NCBI GenBank assembly: GCA_928212115.1
Contig: CAKMRJ010000001.1
Location: 179,006,764 to 179,070,763, forward strand
DNA: 64,000 nt
DNA from: Lactuca virosa
Taxonomy: Eukaryota > Streptophyta > Magnoliopsida > Asterales > Asteraceae
Direction of reading: 5' to 3'
This document shows positions 22,857 to 34,198 of this stretch, one piece after another. The position numbers and the translations under genes are program-made. The first letter of the stretch is position 1; every line of letters begins with the position of its first letter. Under the pieces are notes generated by a model. That model saw only the letters and a program-made list of their open reading frames with translations, was not told where the DNA came from and did not search any database.

Positions 22857-23189
22857 TGGGTGCAAAGTTATCCATGTATGACTTTGTAGATGTGTTGAGT
22901 TCTGTAAGACCCACTTGCATGTGGTGCATTAGCCTTGTGACATGAGATAGAGAGTGAGAGAGAGACATGTAAACACGTATATATAAGGTGGGTTCATACC
23001 ACTTATGGAGGTGTGCTTGAGAGATGTAAAATTGAGTGTGTAAGTGTGTGTTATTTATGTAGATTTAGATCTAGTTCCTTTTTTGTAACACCATACATAA
23101 TCGAATGCAACTCTTAAACACCGAAATCACCTTGTTCATTGTGAATTCTTTAATTCCGCATGCCAAACCAATGTTCATAATTCACTACA
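22857..23189 (+). repeat. NA2 5' LTR
   Basis: Aligns over its full length to the NA1 LTRs (GCAAAGTT..CATGTATGACTTTGTAGATG, ending TTCACTACA), but is clearly more diverged. The first few bases are altered, so the start is accurate to a few bases. Confidence 0.8.
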
Positions 23190-23202
23190 TTTGGTGCAGA
23201 GC
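23190..23202 (+). other. NA2 degraded primer-binding site
   Basis: TTTGGTGCAGAGC replaces the ATTGGTATCAGAGC of NA1; it would pair poorly with initiator tRNA-Met. Confidence 0.6.
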
Positions 23203-25566
23203 GGGTCTTCGAAGATCAATATGATTGTTTGAAGAAACGGTTCTCGGTTTGGCTAAATTTGTCACAATTGGAGCATCTATGGTGAGCCTCTCTCTATGAT
23301 CTCTCTAAATCTTGTTAATTCGTGCGTTGTGTTCTTGATTTTTGATCGTTTTGATTCATTGAATTAAATTTATTTCAAACCCCTTTCATAATCCAATAAC
23401 TTTTTTTAAGATCAAGCCTAAAATCAAAATAAATTTCATTATTGTTCATTCGATCCAAAAATATTGAGCCCAAACATTAATCTTGAGTCGTTACTGTTCA
23501 TATCGTACAATTAAGCCCAATTACAACTGAGTAATTCTTTTATCCAATGAACTACATTCGATCATTCTCGGTTGTTCGATTCGTGAGTTGATGTTGGTAA
23601 ATCGATCTCATTTGATTAACAGATTATTGAAAATCGACATTAAAATTTTGATTAATTGATTGCTTGAGGTCGAAATCGAATCCGATAAGGTTTCTAGTTT
23701 ATGCCTGGAAGGAAATTGGGAATGACTTGAAGTGAAAATTCAACGATGAATTTGTTTTTATACAATTTTGAGTTGATTTCGTTTCGTCATCTCTATCATT
23801 TGATCAACTTTGATTATTGAGTTGGAATTGTGAATCAGTTGGGTATGATTTATTCTATTCCCAAGCTGATGATGATCAAGTAATTGTCGATCAAATTCTT
23901 TGATTTGGATGAAATTGATCAAGAAAAATCAATTATTCTCTGATTGAGTTGAAAATCGATGATAGATCTGTGGATTTGTGTTTGTCAATTGATGAATTGA
24001 AGAGTCAAAACAAAAAGTCAAAGTCGTTCTTCTTGGTTCAACTTGTACGCATGTGTCACTGAGTTGTACAATTGGACTATCATCGTTTGACTTCAACTAT
24101 GTATTGATTGGAATAAAATCGAGTTGCTTGGTGTTTTTGATTGATGTCTGATGCTTAGAGTCAAGTATCGATATCTTGGAGACTGATCAATTTCGAAGGG
24201 TTGGAGGGTTCTTATGTGAAATCGATTTCAAAGGCTTGATGTGTTGATGGTGATGTTGGTCGATATTTGGTTATTGATGACAATTGACGAACAAGGAAAA
24301 TTTTTGATAACGAACAGATGAAGCGAGATAGTCAAAGCTTAAATCGATTGAAGTCAAAATAGTGTTCGATTATTGAAGAATCGCTTGATATTAAAATTTG
24401 ATTCAAGGTGTCTAGCATCAATTTCGACTGATGTTAAAGTGAAAGAGTCAGATTTCAAAATTTGATTTTGATATCTAATTGAATGGAAGTCGACTGGGAA
24501 AAAGGCAGTTCAATTGTTCACAGTCGATGGTTTGTAGGTAAACTAATATCGACTGGGGTTATTAAATTTTCGAAAGAATTTATGATTTGGAAAAGCGAAG
24601 TCGACTGAAATCAATTGATGTTTGGATTTCGAAAGTTTGGGTTATGGAATCGATTTTGGGGCTAAAGATCGAATGTTTAGATTTCTTGATGATTAAGTTG
24701 TTGTTGGATAAAAAGCGAAGCTGAATGATTAAGAGGTTACTATTCCTGATTAAGCATTCGACATGCTTCGATTTCGTTAAAATGATGCTGAAAAATTTCG
24801 TTATATTGATGCTGGAAAAAGAAAACTTCGATATCAATGGTGTGAGACTACGTTACCTGATTAACGAAGTGAAGTGAAGATGAAGTTTCGTTATATGCAT
24901 TTAATTTCGTTAGATTGGGGAAGAAAACAATCATTTTCGATTTTGGTCCCTGCATTTTTAACGAAGTGGCACAAATGGTCTAATTTCGATAGTTGATTAA
25001 TTTTCGACAGTTTGCCACACTTTACACATTTCGACATTTGGAGTTACATTCGGAAGAATGAAGAATTTTCGTAAACAGTCCCTGAAATTTCGACAGTTTA
25101 GCACAACATAACCAACTTCGACATTTGGGGTGGTTTTCGACATTTTGGGACAAAAAGCAGAAATTTCGAAATCAGTCATTGAAGTTTCGAAAGCTTGACA
25201 ATTTTTGTCCAGTTTCGAAAATGGACTGATTTTGCTGAAAAATTGAAGAAAATGCATTTCAGGCCCCTGCAGTGTATGCGAATTGACGCTTTCTACCCAA
25301 CTTTGGAAAAGGGGGAGAGTTTCACATTTTTGGCTATTTTGGGCGCACCGGGTCACTGTAGAATTTTGAAATTGACAATTTCTACCCAATTTTTGAGAAA
25401 TTTTGGCAAAGGCGGTCCGTGAACGAAGCTAAAAATTGAAGATTTTTTGGATTTTCCGGATTAAAGCACAAAGTTTATGCCACATGTTAAGGGGGAGATT
25501 TGACACGAAAAATTCTGAATAAAGCACCTTCTCTTTCCTTGATGGTTTTATAATCAATGATTGATT
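23203..25566 (+). other. NA2 internal region, non-coding
   Basis: No retroelement domain in six frames. It repeats the NA1 plan: GAGGTTACTATTC and TTCGACATGCTTCG at 24730-24780, a set of degenerate CCCTG..TTTCGA..GTTT.GCAC modules (24950-25310), then AAAAGGGGGAGAG (25308) and TAAGGGGGAGA (25488). Confidence 0.7.
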
Positions 25567-27267
25567 GTTTCCACCCCAGATGAACCTTTTGTGTACGAAA
25601 CTTTAGTTGCTGTGTGTGCGGATGGATTCGGAAAATTCGGTTTTTGTGGAATAAACTTTGCAGATGTTTTGGATTTATCATTCACAAATGTTTGATTATC
25701 TGCAAACTTTCGAACGTTTTCACATTTTCGAACATTGTCAAATTTTCGAACATTCTCAAATTTTCGAACATTCTCAAATTTTTGAACATTCTCAAATTTT
25801 CGAATATTCTCAAAATTTTGAACATTTTCAAATTGACGAACATTAGAAAAATTTCAATTTGTTTTATTTGAAGAAAATCTGTTTTGATCGTTTGTTGGTT
25901 TTGGAAAAGATGAATTTGAAGTTGAAAATTTGTGTTGGCTTTTTGTATGAAAATTCTTTTGTTGCACATTTGTTTGAAAATTCTTTGACGATGTTGGTTT
26001 TGAAAACTTCGTTGAATTATTTTGCTAATCAGACGAAGTTGGTTGAGCGAGATTTTTCGTTTTATCCGAACGAGTTGAAAACTTTGTTTGTACTAACTTA
26101 GACATCCCATTTTCAGACATTTTCTTGGTTGGTATTTTTGATTGATTTTTTATTTGACACTACTTGCCAAAAAATTCTCTTTCATGCCTGTCTTTTCGAA
26201 ATTCATTTTTCATTCGAAAATTTTTCAACAAGATACTTAAATTCTTGTGAATTAAGTTTCACATTCTCATTTGTTTCATTAGATTCATGTTTCAAAATCT
26301 CTGTTGTATTTTTGTTGTGTTTCATCCCATTTTCGTTGAGGTTTTTGTCTTTGAAAAACACACGAATTCTTTGTTAGATTATTTTCGACAGTGCTTTGGT
26401 TTGAAAAGAATCCTTCGTCTGATGTTTTCTTGTTATCTTCGTCGACCATTTTTTTGAACTCTGGTTTGATGTTTTCAACATTTCCAGTAGTGACAAACAC
26501 TTGATTCGGAAATACAACATCATCTGAACACTTTAAAATTTGGATACACAATAATATTTGTTTCCAAATAATGAGCACCTTTTTCAGACAAGACTTTGTC
26601 GCAATTTTCAATGTCTCCAAACACTTGATCAACAACAACTCGTGGAATGGATGTTTCATTCGAAACATTCTTTTCTGTTTCAGAATTGTTCGACATTTCT
26701 TCTTCATTCTCATCATCACTATTATCTGTTTGACTGTCGCTTACACTCACATGATCAAGGTCACAAACATTCGAAGTAGATGGTCTATCAGTGTCATCCC
26801 CAACCATCGAATCATCACAAATTTCTTTACCTTTTGACTTAGATGTGACATTAATGACAGATAATTGAGAACAATCGATACTTTCCTCCTCCTCAATTTC
26901 ATTGATTTCGCTAAAACTATCAGAATTATCATCGATATCAGCAAAATTAGATTGAGAGTCAAGTTTCGAATTCTCAGTTCTTTTCAAAATTTTGATTTGT
27001 TCACTTTTGGTCAAAGTATCATTTACTATCTCAACAAGTTCATCAGCATTCAAATATTTGTCTATCTTAACAATACCATAAGCAAATAGATTATCAGCCA
27101 CTTTATCGAATTCTGCTATGGTTTTCTCACAATCATAGGACAAACTGCCGACTTTCTCTCTTTCGAAAGCAAGAAAAGGCAACAATTTCCTATGTTGTTC
27201 TTTGCTTATATCAGATGAATGATGCAATGAAGTCAATTTAGCATAAAGTCTTTTTGCTGAATTACAG
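25567..27267 (-). pseudogene. SireC gag-pol spacer, inverted relative to SireC aORF
   Basis: Minus-strand frames encode the Sirevirus spacer: coiled-coil end TSLHHSSDISKEQHRKL, acidic DSQTDNSDDENEEE, PRVVVDQVFGD, then NVENIKPEFKKMVDEDN and STVENNLTKNSCVFQR. These match SireA 690-1600 and SireB 45130-44290. At least two frameshifts separate 26520-27236 from 26285-26719, and the left part is further decayed. It lies head to head with the aORF that starts at about 27254, so SireC is rearranged. Confidence 0.8.
25700..25850 (-). repeat. 18-bp minisatellite in the SireC spacer
   Basis: The unit TTTTCGAACATTCTCAAA (plus strand) repeats about 7-8 times with few changes. On the coding minus strand each unit reads FENVRK. 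SireA has only scattered single forms (IRKFDN, IRKYEKS) at 1969-2010, so the array is a local expansion. Confidence 0.85.
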
Positions 27268-30200
27268 TAAAGCCACTGATGTAATCACCTTTAATCTGGT
27301 GAATGAAAAGCGAATTCGACTCACGAAGAAGTTGTTTACTCAAATATTGGTGATTCCAAATTCACCTCCATTCTTTAAACCTATTGGTAATCAAGTTATG
27401 TTCATGTTTAACGAGATGGGTCATCAGCCACCACTTGTTAAGATTAGTGATTTCAAGAAGTCTGGTCTTCCTTGCATATGGAATTTTTTGTTCGGGATAT
27501 ACCTTCGTTGCTTAACTGGGCGAAGTGTAGGGCTTGAAAAGGGAAGAATGGAAGTCTATGCTATGGTAGCAGGGTCGTACTATGACCTCAATGTTGATTA
27601 TGCTACTCAGATTTGGAAAGAGTTTATAAAGAGCCTGGAAAACACAAACGTAGTAAAAGGAATTTCGTGTGCACGTTACTGGAGTTTGATTCTTCAGTAT
27701 GTATATGAGAAAGAAGGTATTCCAATTCCTGCTGATGAGGGTAAGGCAGAATTCGTGAAGTATCATTTTCCAAAGACTGTTGCAGATGATTCAGAAGTAT
27801 TTCCAAATGTTGCTCGAATTCCTGATGGGATGTTGAAGAAAGTTGATCCAACAAATTCAGTATTGGTGGCATACTTGCAACATGTTAATCCTTCAGTCGA
27901 AACTGGGATTTTGCTGAAAATAAGTTGTGAAGGATCATCTAAGAAAGTTAAGAAATTGAAGAAGGAAGCTGATGATGTTGTTCACGAAAGTCCCAAGAAA
28001 CAAGTTAAGACTAAGTCTCCTAAGAAGATTGCAAATGAAACTGAGAATCCTAAGGAGAAGGTTGTTCCTGACTCTTCGAAGGAATTAATCCCTTGGAAAT
28101 CTGGTGTGTTCAAAAGAGTAAGGAATTTCTCTTTTAAGAAACGAACTTCATCAGAAGATCAATCTCCAACTATTCGTCAACCTCAACTTAACCGAAAAGG
28201 AGTGAAAGTTCGTGAGATTCCTGCACTAGTTTCACCATCATCCAAGAAGCGAAGAGCTGAGGATATGGCAAAGCACATCAACAAGAAGAGAAAGAAACGA
28301 AAGCTGGTGGTTCAACATGAGTCATCAGATAGTGAGATCGTCCCAGAATCACCTTTGGGTTCGAATTCCCCAAAAATCTCACAAGCACAAATTCTCACAA
28401 ATGTTTCGTTGCCAACAACAACAGTTCCACTCGAAATTGTTGTACCCAAATCAGTTCCTGAGAAGGTTCCAATTTCTCCAATTGTTGCAAATGTATCTGA
28501 TACGGGTGCACATGTTGTGGTGAATGTTAATCCATTATTTCAAGGTATTCCTACTACATCTTCTTCTGAACCTATTTCAAGTACTTTTTTCCACTACCAC
28601 TACTTCACCAACTTTCGATCACGTATTACAACAACCCTTCACTACACTTTTCCCATCACAATCCACCGATCCACCAAAACCAAATTCCGATGATGAAACA
28701 AATGGAGGAGGTTTCGGAGGAACATTTGCTGATTTGGAATTTGATTCCGAAGAGGATAACATACATGATCATATGCTGATGTCGGGGAAAAGAATTCGGT
28801 TTCGGGAATAGAGGTTGATGTTATGTTAAAGGTTATTCAGCTTCGACTGCAGAAGCAATTGGATGTTATGGATAAAAGTAACGAATTAAGGGTCAAAGCT
28901 CAGACTGATTTGTTTAATTCTGCACTAAAAGAACGACATGTTCTTTTTGTTAAAGATGTCAAGACAGTTCGAGAAGATGTCAATTGAAAACTTGAGGAGC
29001 TGAAAGTTGATGTCTCCAAAGAGCTGAATGAGCTGAATTCCAATTATTCGATAATCAAGTCGAATGTTGACACTATAGCGGCTGCAGTCATAATGATTAT
29101 TGAATGGTATCAAGCATTAACTCCCAAGTTTGATGCAAAGGATACATCAGATTCTAAAAATTTCGACAAGATGGGTGTTTTGCTTGGTGAACTGAAAGAG
29201 TTAGTATTGAAGCCGGCTCCAACTTCGTTTTTAACTCCTGAGTTTTTAACTCAGAAGTTACACAGTTTGGATCAAGCAATTCAGAAGGCTGTTGCTCCAA
29301 TTTCTAAGTTTGCAAACATATTACCCACTGGTGCCCCACCTGTTATCATAGGGGTGCAAGGGGGAGAAAAAGAGAAGAAAACTCAAGGAGGTAAAACTTC
29401 GAAGGTTTTGAATGAAGGCAAAGACAAGTCCACAACTGTGGAAAAAGTGATACCTACTCAAGTTTCAAAGGTAGTATCAATTTAAATTGTCACTCCAATT
29501 GTTCTGAAAGTGAATACAACTCAAGCTATCAAAACCACAACAAAGCCGATAGTGAAAGGGATTGTGTTTGGTTCAAAAACTGAAGGAGGGAGTTCAAGTT
29601 CTTCAAAGCCAAAGGTTTCTGAAGCTGATAGAGATAAAGGGAAAGTGATTGTGATTGAAAAATCAAAAGAAGAAAAAAAGGCTGAAATTGAAGCTGAAAT
29701 GGAGAAACAAAGACAGATATAAAGCATACTAAGACTTCATGAAAGTGATCCACCTGGTGTGGATAAGGGAGATCCAAAGAAGTTATACAGTTATGAGAAT
29801 ATTGAAGCAAGAGTTGCTTACAATCACATGTATGCGTTTGAGAAAAAGCCTAAGAAAAGCTATTCTATCACTAACACTGATATGAGTCAGCTTGATTTTC
29901 CCGTGAATGAAATGATGTTTATCATGGCTCAGTACAAGATAGTTGAGAAGTTTGAAAACGAGGATGATTATATTCATATGAAACTTAGGTTTCATGCAGT
30001 TGTTGGAAAAGAACCAGAAGAGATATGGTCATTAGTGAAGAGCAAGAAGGTTGTCAATATAACAAAAGATGTAATGTTCGAGAATATGATACAGAATTTT
30101 CGGTATCATGTTGTAAGAGCGAACAATCAAGTATGTGATTTGCAGTGGCTGATTTTCCTCTAATGAACTTGAATGAACTTATTCAAGTTGCATTAATTTT

Positions 30201-30654
30201 GAAAGACATGGAGGCTTCGCAACTTCAAGGGACTAACAAAGATGTATTGAGGCTTGGTCTTGTCCATATCAAAATCTTCATAGACAATTACTATGATTGT
30301 CTAGCATTGACTGATGTGGAGTTAGCATCAGCAATGGGAAAGGAAGTGAAAGTGGCTATGAAATTGTCGAAGACTCAAGATGAACTGAAGAAATATGCTG
30401 ATCGGGAGATATGCTTAAAGCCTTTTGGATTAGTCTTTGCTGGAAAAGATAAGAATGGCAAAGCTAAGAGGTTTTTATTCCAGTCTTCAGAGATAGAAAG
30501 ATATCCTACTTCGCAATATATAAACTTCATTGTTCGTATGAATAATTTCAATAAGAATAATGATGGAGATAAAGTTGAGTTAAGGAAGGTGATGACATGG
30601 TACTCTGAGATACGAAGGATGATGCATTTTGCTGCACAGATTCTCACGAATTGA
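27254..30654 (+). pseudogene. SireC aORF, N-terminus missing
   Basis: Third copy of the Sirevirus additional ORF. It starts abruptly at KATDVITFNLVN, lacking about 90 residues present in SireA and SireB. The first open frame (27254-28693) contains MFNEMGHQPPLVKISDFKKS, GLPCIWNFLFGIYLRCLTG, GISCARYWSLIL and the bipartite basic stretch at 28241-28309. A frameshift near 28590 and stops near 28809, 28987, 29483, 29720 and a frameshift near 30150 break the remainder. The coiled coil (28920-29100) and C-terminal domain (29740-30654, IFIDNYYDC, YSEIRRMMHF) are recognisable. It is followed by the usual PPT and LTR. This is the cleanest copy of the N-terminal half. Confidence 0.8.
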
Positions 30655-30671
30655 GAGTTTCGACATGATTA

Positions 30672-30684
30672 CAAAGGGGGAGAT
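30672..30684 (+). other. SireC polypurine tract
   Basis: CAAAGGGGGAGAT abuts the LTR at 30685. Confidence 0.85.
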
Positions 30685-30980
30685 TGTAGAGTCGAAATAT
30701 CTTGTAATATGTTGAAGTCTGTGTATTTGTCAATTTTGTATGTTTTCTATGTATTTGCTAAGACATCTTTTTAACGAAGCGTAATGTCTAGCCTTAGTAT
30801 TTTTTGTACTTTCAGCCTAAATAGGAGTCGAACATAGAGTTGATAGTAGATTTTTCCCATGTTTACTATCAGTTTTGTACTCTTGTTCTCTGAAAGTAAT
30901 ATGAGCTAAACCAGACCTTATTTACTTCTCGTGTTCATCATTTACTCTGATTTGATTCTCATACTCGTTTCCACACAACA
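30685..30980 (+). repeat. SireC 3' LTR (296 bp)
   Basis: Starts TGTAGAGTCGA after the PPT and ends CAACA at 30980. Blocks shared with the SireA LTR include TTAGTATTTTTTGTACT and CTTATTTACTT. The bases after it are CopH sequence. Confidence 0.75.
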
Positions 30981-30984
30981 ACAT

Positions 30985-32469
30985 AAACTCTCACCCCTTT
31001 CACAAGAACCAGTGAAGGGTGACTTGGTCATCTTTCCAAGTAAACAAGACTCGCACACATCATCGTCCATAAGGTCGAATGACTCCAATACTCCATCCTT
31101 TTGGAATTGGGCTATGCGTTTCTTGTTGACATGTCCAAGACGAAAATGCCACAAGCATGCTTTGTCCAAACTATTGGAAGAATCGACACCCAACACATCA
31201 TTTCCTAAATTGTCTACAACCATCACAGTTTCATATATTCCATTACAAGGCAATGCTTCAAAATAGAAAACACCATTAAGATAAGCATTAATAGAACCCT
31301 TTTCATTATCAAATGAATATCTAAATCCTTGTCTATACAAACCATTAAAAGAAATGATGTTTCTTGCCATATATGGCGAATAGCAACAATTATTCAAATC
31401 TAGTCCTAATCCATTACTAAGCACTAAAGAGTAAACTCTAATCTTGGTGACAGGCAACGATCTTCTGTTCCCCATGATTAAGTTTATCTTCCCATGCTCC
31501 ACATCCCTATTTCTTCTTAGGCCCTGAAAATTAGAACAAATGTGAAAACCACATCCTGTATCAAGAACCCAAGAAATAGCATGTGATGAATCATTAGATT
31601 GAATAGTGTAAATACCTGCGAAGGACGACTTGATCTTCCCATCCTTGATATCTTGCAGATATTTTGGGCAGCTTCATTTCCAATGCCCTATGTCGTGGCA
31701 GTGATAGCACTCTGCATCCTTTGGGTTTGAGGTGGGTGTAGTGGGACCAGCCTTGGTTCCACTAGAAGAGGTGACACTTTGAGACTTTCCCATATGGTGG
31801 ATCTTTGAAGGCTCCTTCCTCTTCTTACCGTTTACTTGCCCAATCGCCAAAACTGGGGCAGCAGTAGGTGTAAGAGTTTGTGCAACAGACTTGTCCTTGA
31901 GGTTACTCTCGACAGTCCTCAATAGACCTTGCAGCTTGCTCAACGTGACCTCCTCTTTGTTCATGTGGTAGGTCATGCGAAACTGGTTGAAGCAGGGTGG
32001 CAGTGAATGATGGATGATGTCGATCGCCAGCTCTTCATCGAAGTTAACATTTAACTTCAGCATCCGGTCAACATACCTTTGCATCTTCTGCAGATGAGCA
32101 ATGACAGAATCTCCATCTCTCATCTTGGTCGTGATCATTGAAGTGATGATCTCGTACCTCTCATTCCTCTCACTTTGGTGACACCTTTCAACCAAGTCCT
32201 GATGCATTTCGTAGGGATAGAAGTCCTCATGGGACTTTTGGAGTTCAGCAGTCATGGTCGCCAGCATGATGCAATGGACTTTCGTGACATCACACTCATG
32301 GGCCTCGAAGGCAACGATCTCCTCGGGAGTAGCAATGTTCATATCCACCTATTTTAGCTCCTTGTCGAGAACATATTCCTTGTCTTCGTAGCAGGGTAAC
32401 CATCCTTATGTTGCGGATCCAATCATTGAAATTGTTTCCGTCGAAGATTACCCTCCCATACAAATTCAT
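30985..32469 (-). pseudogene. gag-pol: CopH gag, protease and integrase start
   Basis: ATG at 32467-32469 opens a copia gag (NLYGRVIFDGNNFNDWIRNI), with frameshifts near 32350-32420. The main gag frame 31674-32348 has the UBN2-type core (MRDGDSVIAHLQKMQRYVD, SLPPCFNQFRMTY) and a CCHC knuckle CYHCHDIGHWK; a TGA at 31671-31673 follows it at once. Protease motif WVLDTGCGFHIC is at about 31545-31571 with DTG at 31554-31562. The GAG-pre-integrase and zinc-binding region (30942-31502) has LWHFRLGHVNKKRI and CESCLLGKM. The chain is cut near 30985 and continues at 22856. Confidence 0.88.
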
Positions 32470-32893
32470 GAGTGAGAATGAGCCGGAGGCGTTTGAGCTT
32501 GAAGTGTTGTGGTTTGAGTTCGATATATGAAAAAGAAAAGAGATAAAGTTTGATTAGATAAGAATCCCCAATTAAACACCCAAATGATAAATTAGGGCTA
32601 GGATCCAACAACATTATTTACAACTTAAAAGAGGGATGTCGTAATTTAAATTGCAAATAATTTGAAGGTAAGTAAATGACGATTCACTAATTTCCACCAT
32701 GAAAAACAAAAGAGAATTAAGTTTTAAATGTATTGAAAACTCCTAGATCTTTTGAGATTCATTGAGCTTTTCAATGGCATGTTTAAATCTCGATATGCCC
32801 CACAAGTTTGTGACTGGGATGCCGAGGATCACAAACCGGGTGTTAATAACCATGCAAATGTACATGGTGCCCCCAATGTTACAGTCACCTAAT

Positions 32894-33003
32894 CAGCGTG
32901 CCGGTTAACAACACACGCTCCATCGATCTATGACAAACATCGAGTCACCCTTTTCCACCTTTGCTTAGAGCCAATTAGTGTGCCGGTTAACCACACACGC
33001 TCC
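32894..33003 (-). repeat. Two hairpin-forming repeats with palindromic loops in CopH leader
   Basis: AGCGTG..CACGCT arms enclose CCGGTTAACAACA in the first copy and AGTGTG..CACGCT arms enclose CCGGTTAACCACA in the second. The loops contain self-complementary GTTAAC and GGTTAACC. Copies are about 80 bp apart. Confidence 0.65.
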
Positions 33004-33250
33004 ACTAACGTCTTAGCAAGGGTACAAAGTGTAATTTCATGGAATTGCATCAAATTCACTTTTTCCTAATGTAACTAAGATTGGGAATTTTGTAAAAACA
33101 TTTAGTTACTTTATAAATTCATTATACTTTTAATGAGGAAAGGTTTGCCCTATCCTACCCGTTCGGCTAACGACCCTTCACCGATCAAGGAAGCGGTGGG
33201 TGAGAGTGTACACCCATTAAACGACCATTTTATAGGCCATAACCTTGGTT

Positions 33251-33254
<4 letters not shown>

Positions 33255-33299
<45 letters not shown>
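33255..33299. repeat. (AT)n microsatellite
   Basis: About 22 uninterrupted AT units. Confidence 0.95.
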
Positions 33300-33302
<3 letters not shown>

Positions 33303-33735
33303 ATTATTCTTATAATATTATAATAGTATAGGGTGAATTTTAAACATATAAAAATTCTTGGGTTTGGAATTTAATAATTTCAAAATTAAAATTTTAATTC
33401 AAAAAATTAAATTCCAAAACTTGAGGGCAAGTTTTGAAACATTTCAAAACTAACTAGATCAAAATTCAAATAAATAATTAAACAATTATCTATGGTGATT
33501 ATCTAATTTTGACCCAATCCAATTTTATGCAAGATAATGATCAAATAAATTCAAATAATTGACATTTATCATATAAGGAAATAATTATGCAATTAATTTG
33601 AAATTATCTTTTATTTTAGCAAGGATAATCATCCAAAATAAATAAAATTTGTATTTTATCAGTTAAAAATGATTTGGTAATTATCCCACAGCAAAATAGG
33701 CATAAAATCCCGAAAATCCCTCTGTCTGACAGCCC

Positions 33736-33807
33736 GACTCGCCGAGTCCCCTTATGGACTCGTCGAGTTCATCCGACTCGTCGAGCCCACTTTGGGACTC
33801 GTCGGGT
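33736..33807. repeat. Cluster of four GACTCGTCGAGT-type near palindromes
   Basis: Copies at 33736-33748, 33757-33768, 33775-33786 and 33796-33807 at 18-21 bp spacing. GC-rich against an A/T-rich surround. Confidence 0.9.
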
Positions 33808-33841
33808 ATGTCAGTCAGAGGACCAACAAATCCATTTTTCA

Positions 33842-33846
33842 AGCAT
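33842..33846. repeat. SireB target-site duplication, left
   Basis: AGCAT, identical to 47260-47264. Confidence 0.92.
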
Positions 33847-34167
33847 TGATGAATCAAAGAATCAAGTATAAAACAAATCAGAGTATGAAATCAATTAAGA
33901 ATGCGATCTTGAACACCAGATGTAAATATGATCTTGTTTCAGCTCTATTACGCTTTCGAATGTTTACAGAGAATAAAGACAGGTCTGTAAAAAATCTTAT
34001 CTAACTCTAGTAAATATCCCTATTTATAGGGAATTGAAAGCGTACAAAAAATATACTAAGGCATAGACACTAACGCTTCGAATAAAAGCGCCTTAGTAAA
34101 ATACATTACAAGACATTCGAAGAGTACATAATACAATTCGACTTATTACAATAATTCGACCCTTACA
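33847..34167 (-). repeat. SireB 3' LTR
   Basis: 321 bp; minus strand TGTAAGGGTCGAA start, TTCATCA end. TATA-like CCCTATAAATAGGG near 34016-34031. Confidence 0.95.
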
Positions 34168-34180
34168 ATCTCCCCCTTTG
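34168..34180 (-). other. SireB polypurine tract
   Basis: Minus strand reads AAAGGGGGAGAT directly before the LTR. Confidence 0.9.
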
Positions 34181-34198
34181 TAATCAAAGTCGAACTAC

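Larger units (their letters stand above)
22857..25566 (+). mobile_element. NA2: second copy of the gene-less LTR family, 3' part missing
   Basis: A 5' LTR (about 22857-23189), a degraded primer site and about 2.4 kb of internal sequence match NA1 in order. Homology ends near 25566, shortly after AGGGGGAG at 25490, where SireC sequence begins. No 3' LTR is present. The left LTR sits directly against CopH integrase. Confidence 0.8.
32470..33846 (-). other. CopH 5' leader, first part
   Basis: Non-coding. It contains two copies of a hairpin-forming CCGGTTAAC element (32894-32922 and 32977-33003), an (AT)n run (33255-33299), an A/T-rich segment, and four GACTCG.CGAGT near palindromes (33736-33807). 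It continues past SireB at 47260-47320. Confidence 0.7.

Noticed and set aside
33736..33807. CRISPR-like array at the GACTCGTCGAGT cluster
   Set aside because: Units are 12 bp with tiny spacers in a plant retroelement leader; no CRISPR logic.
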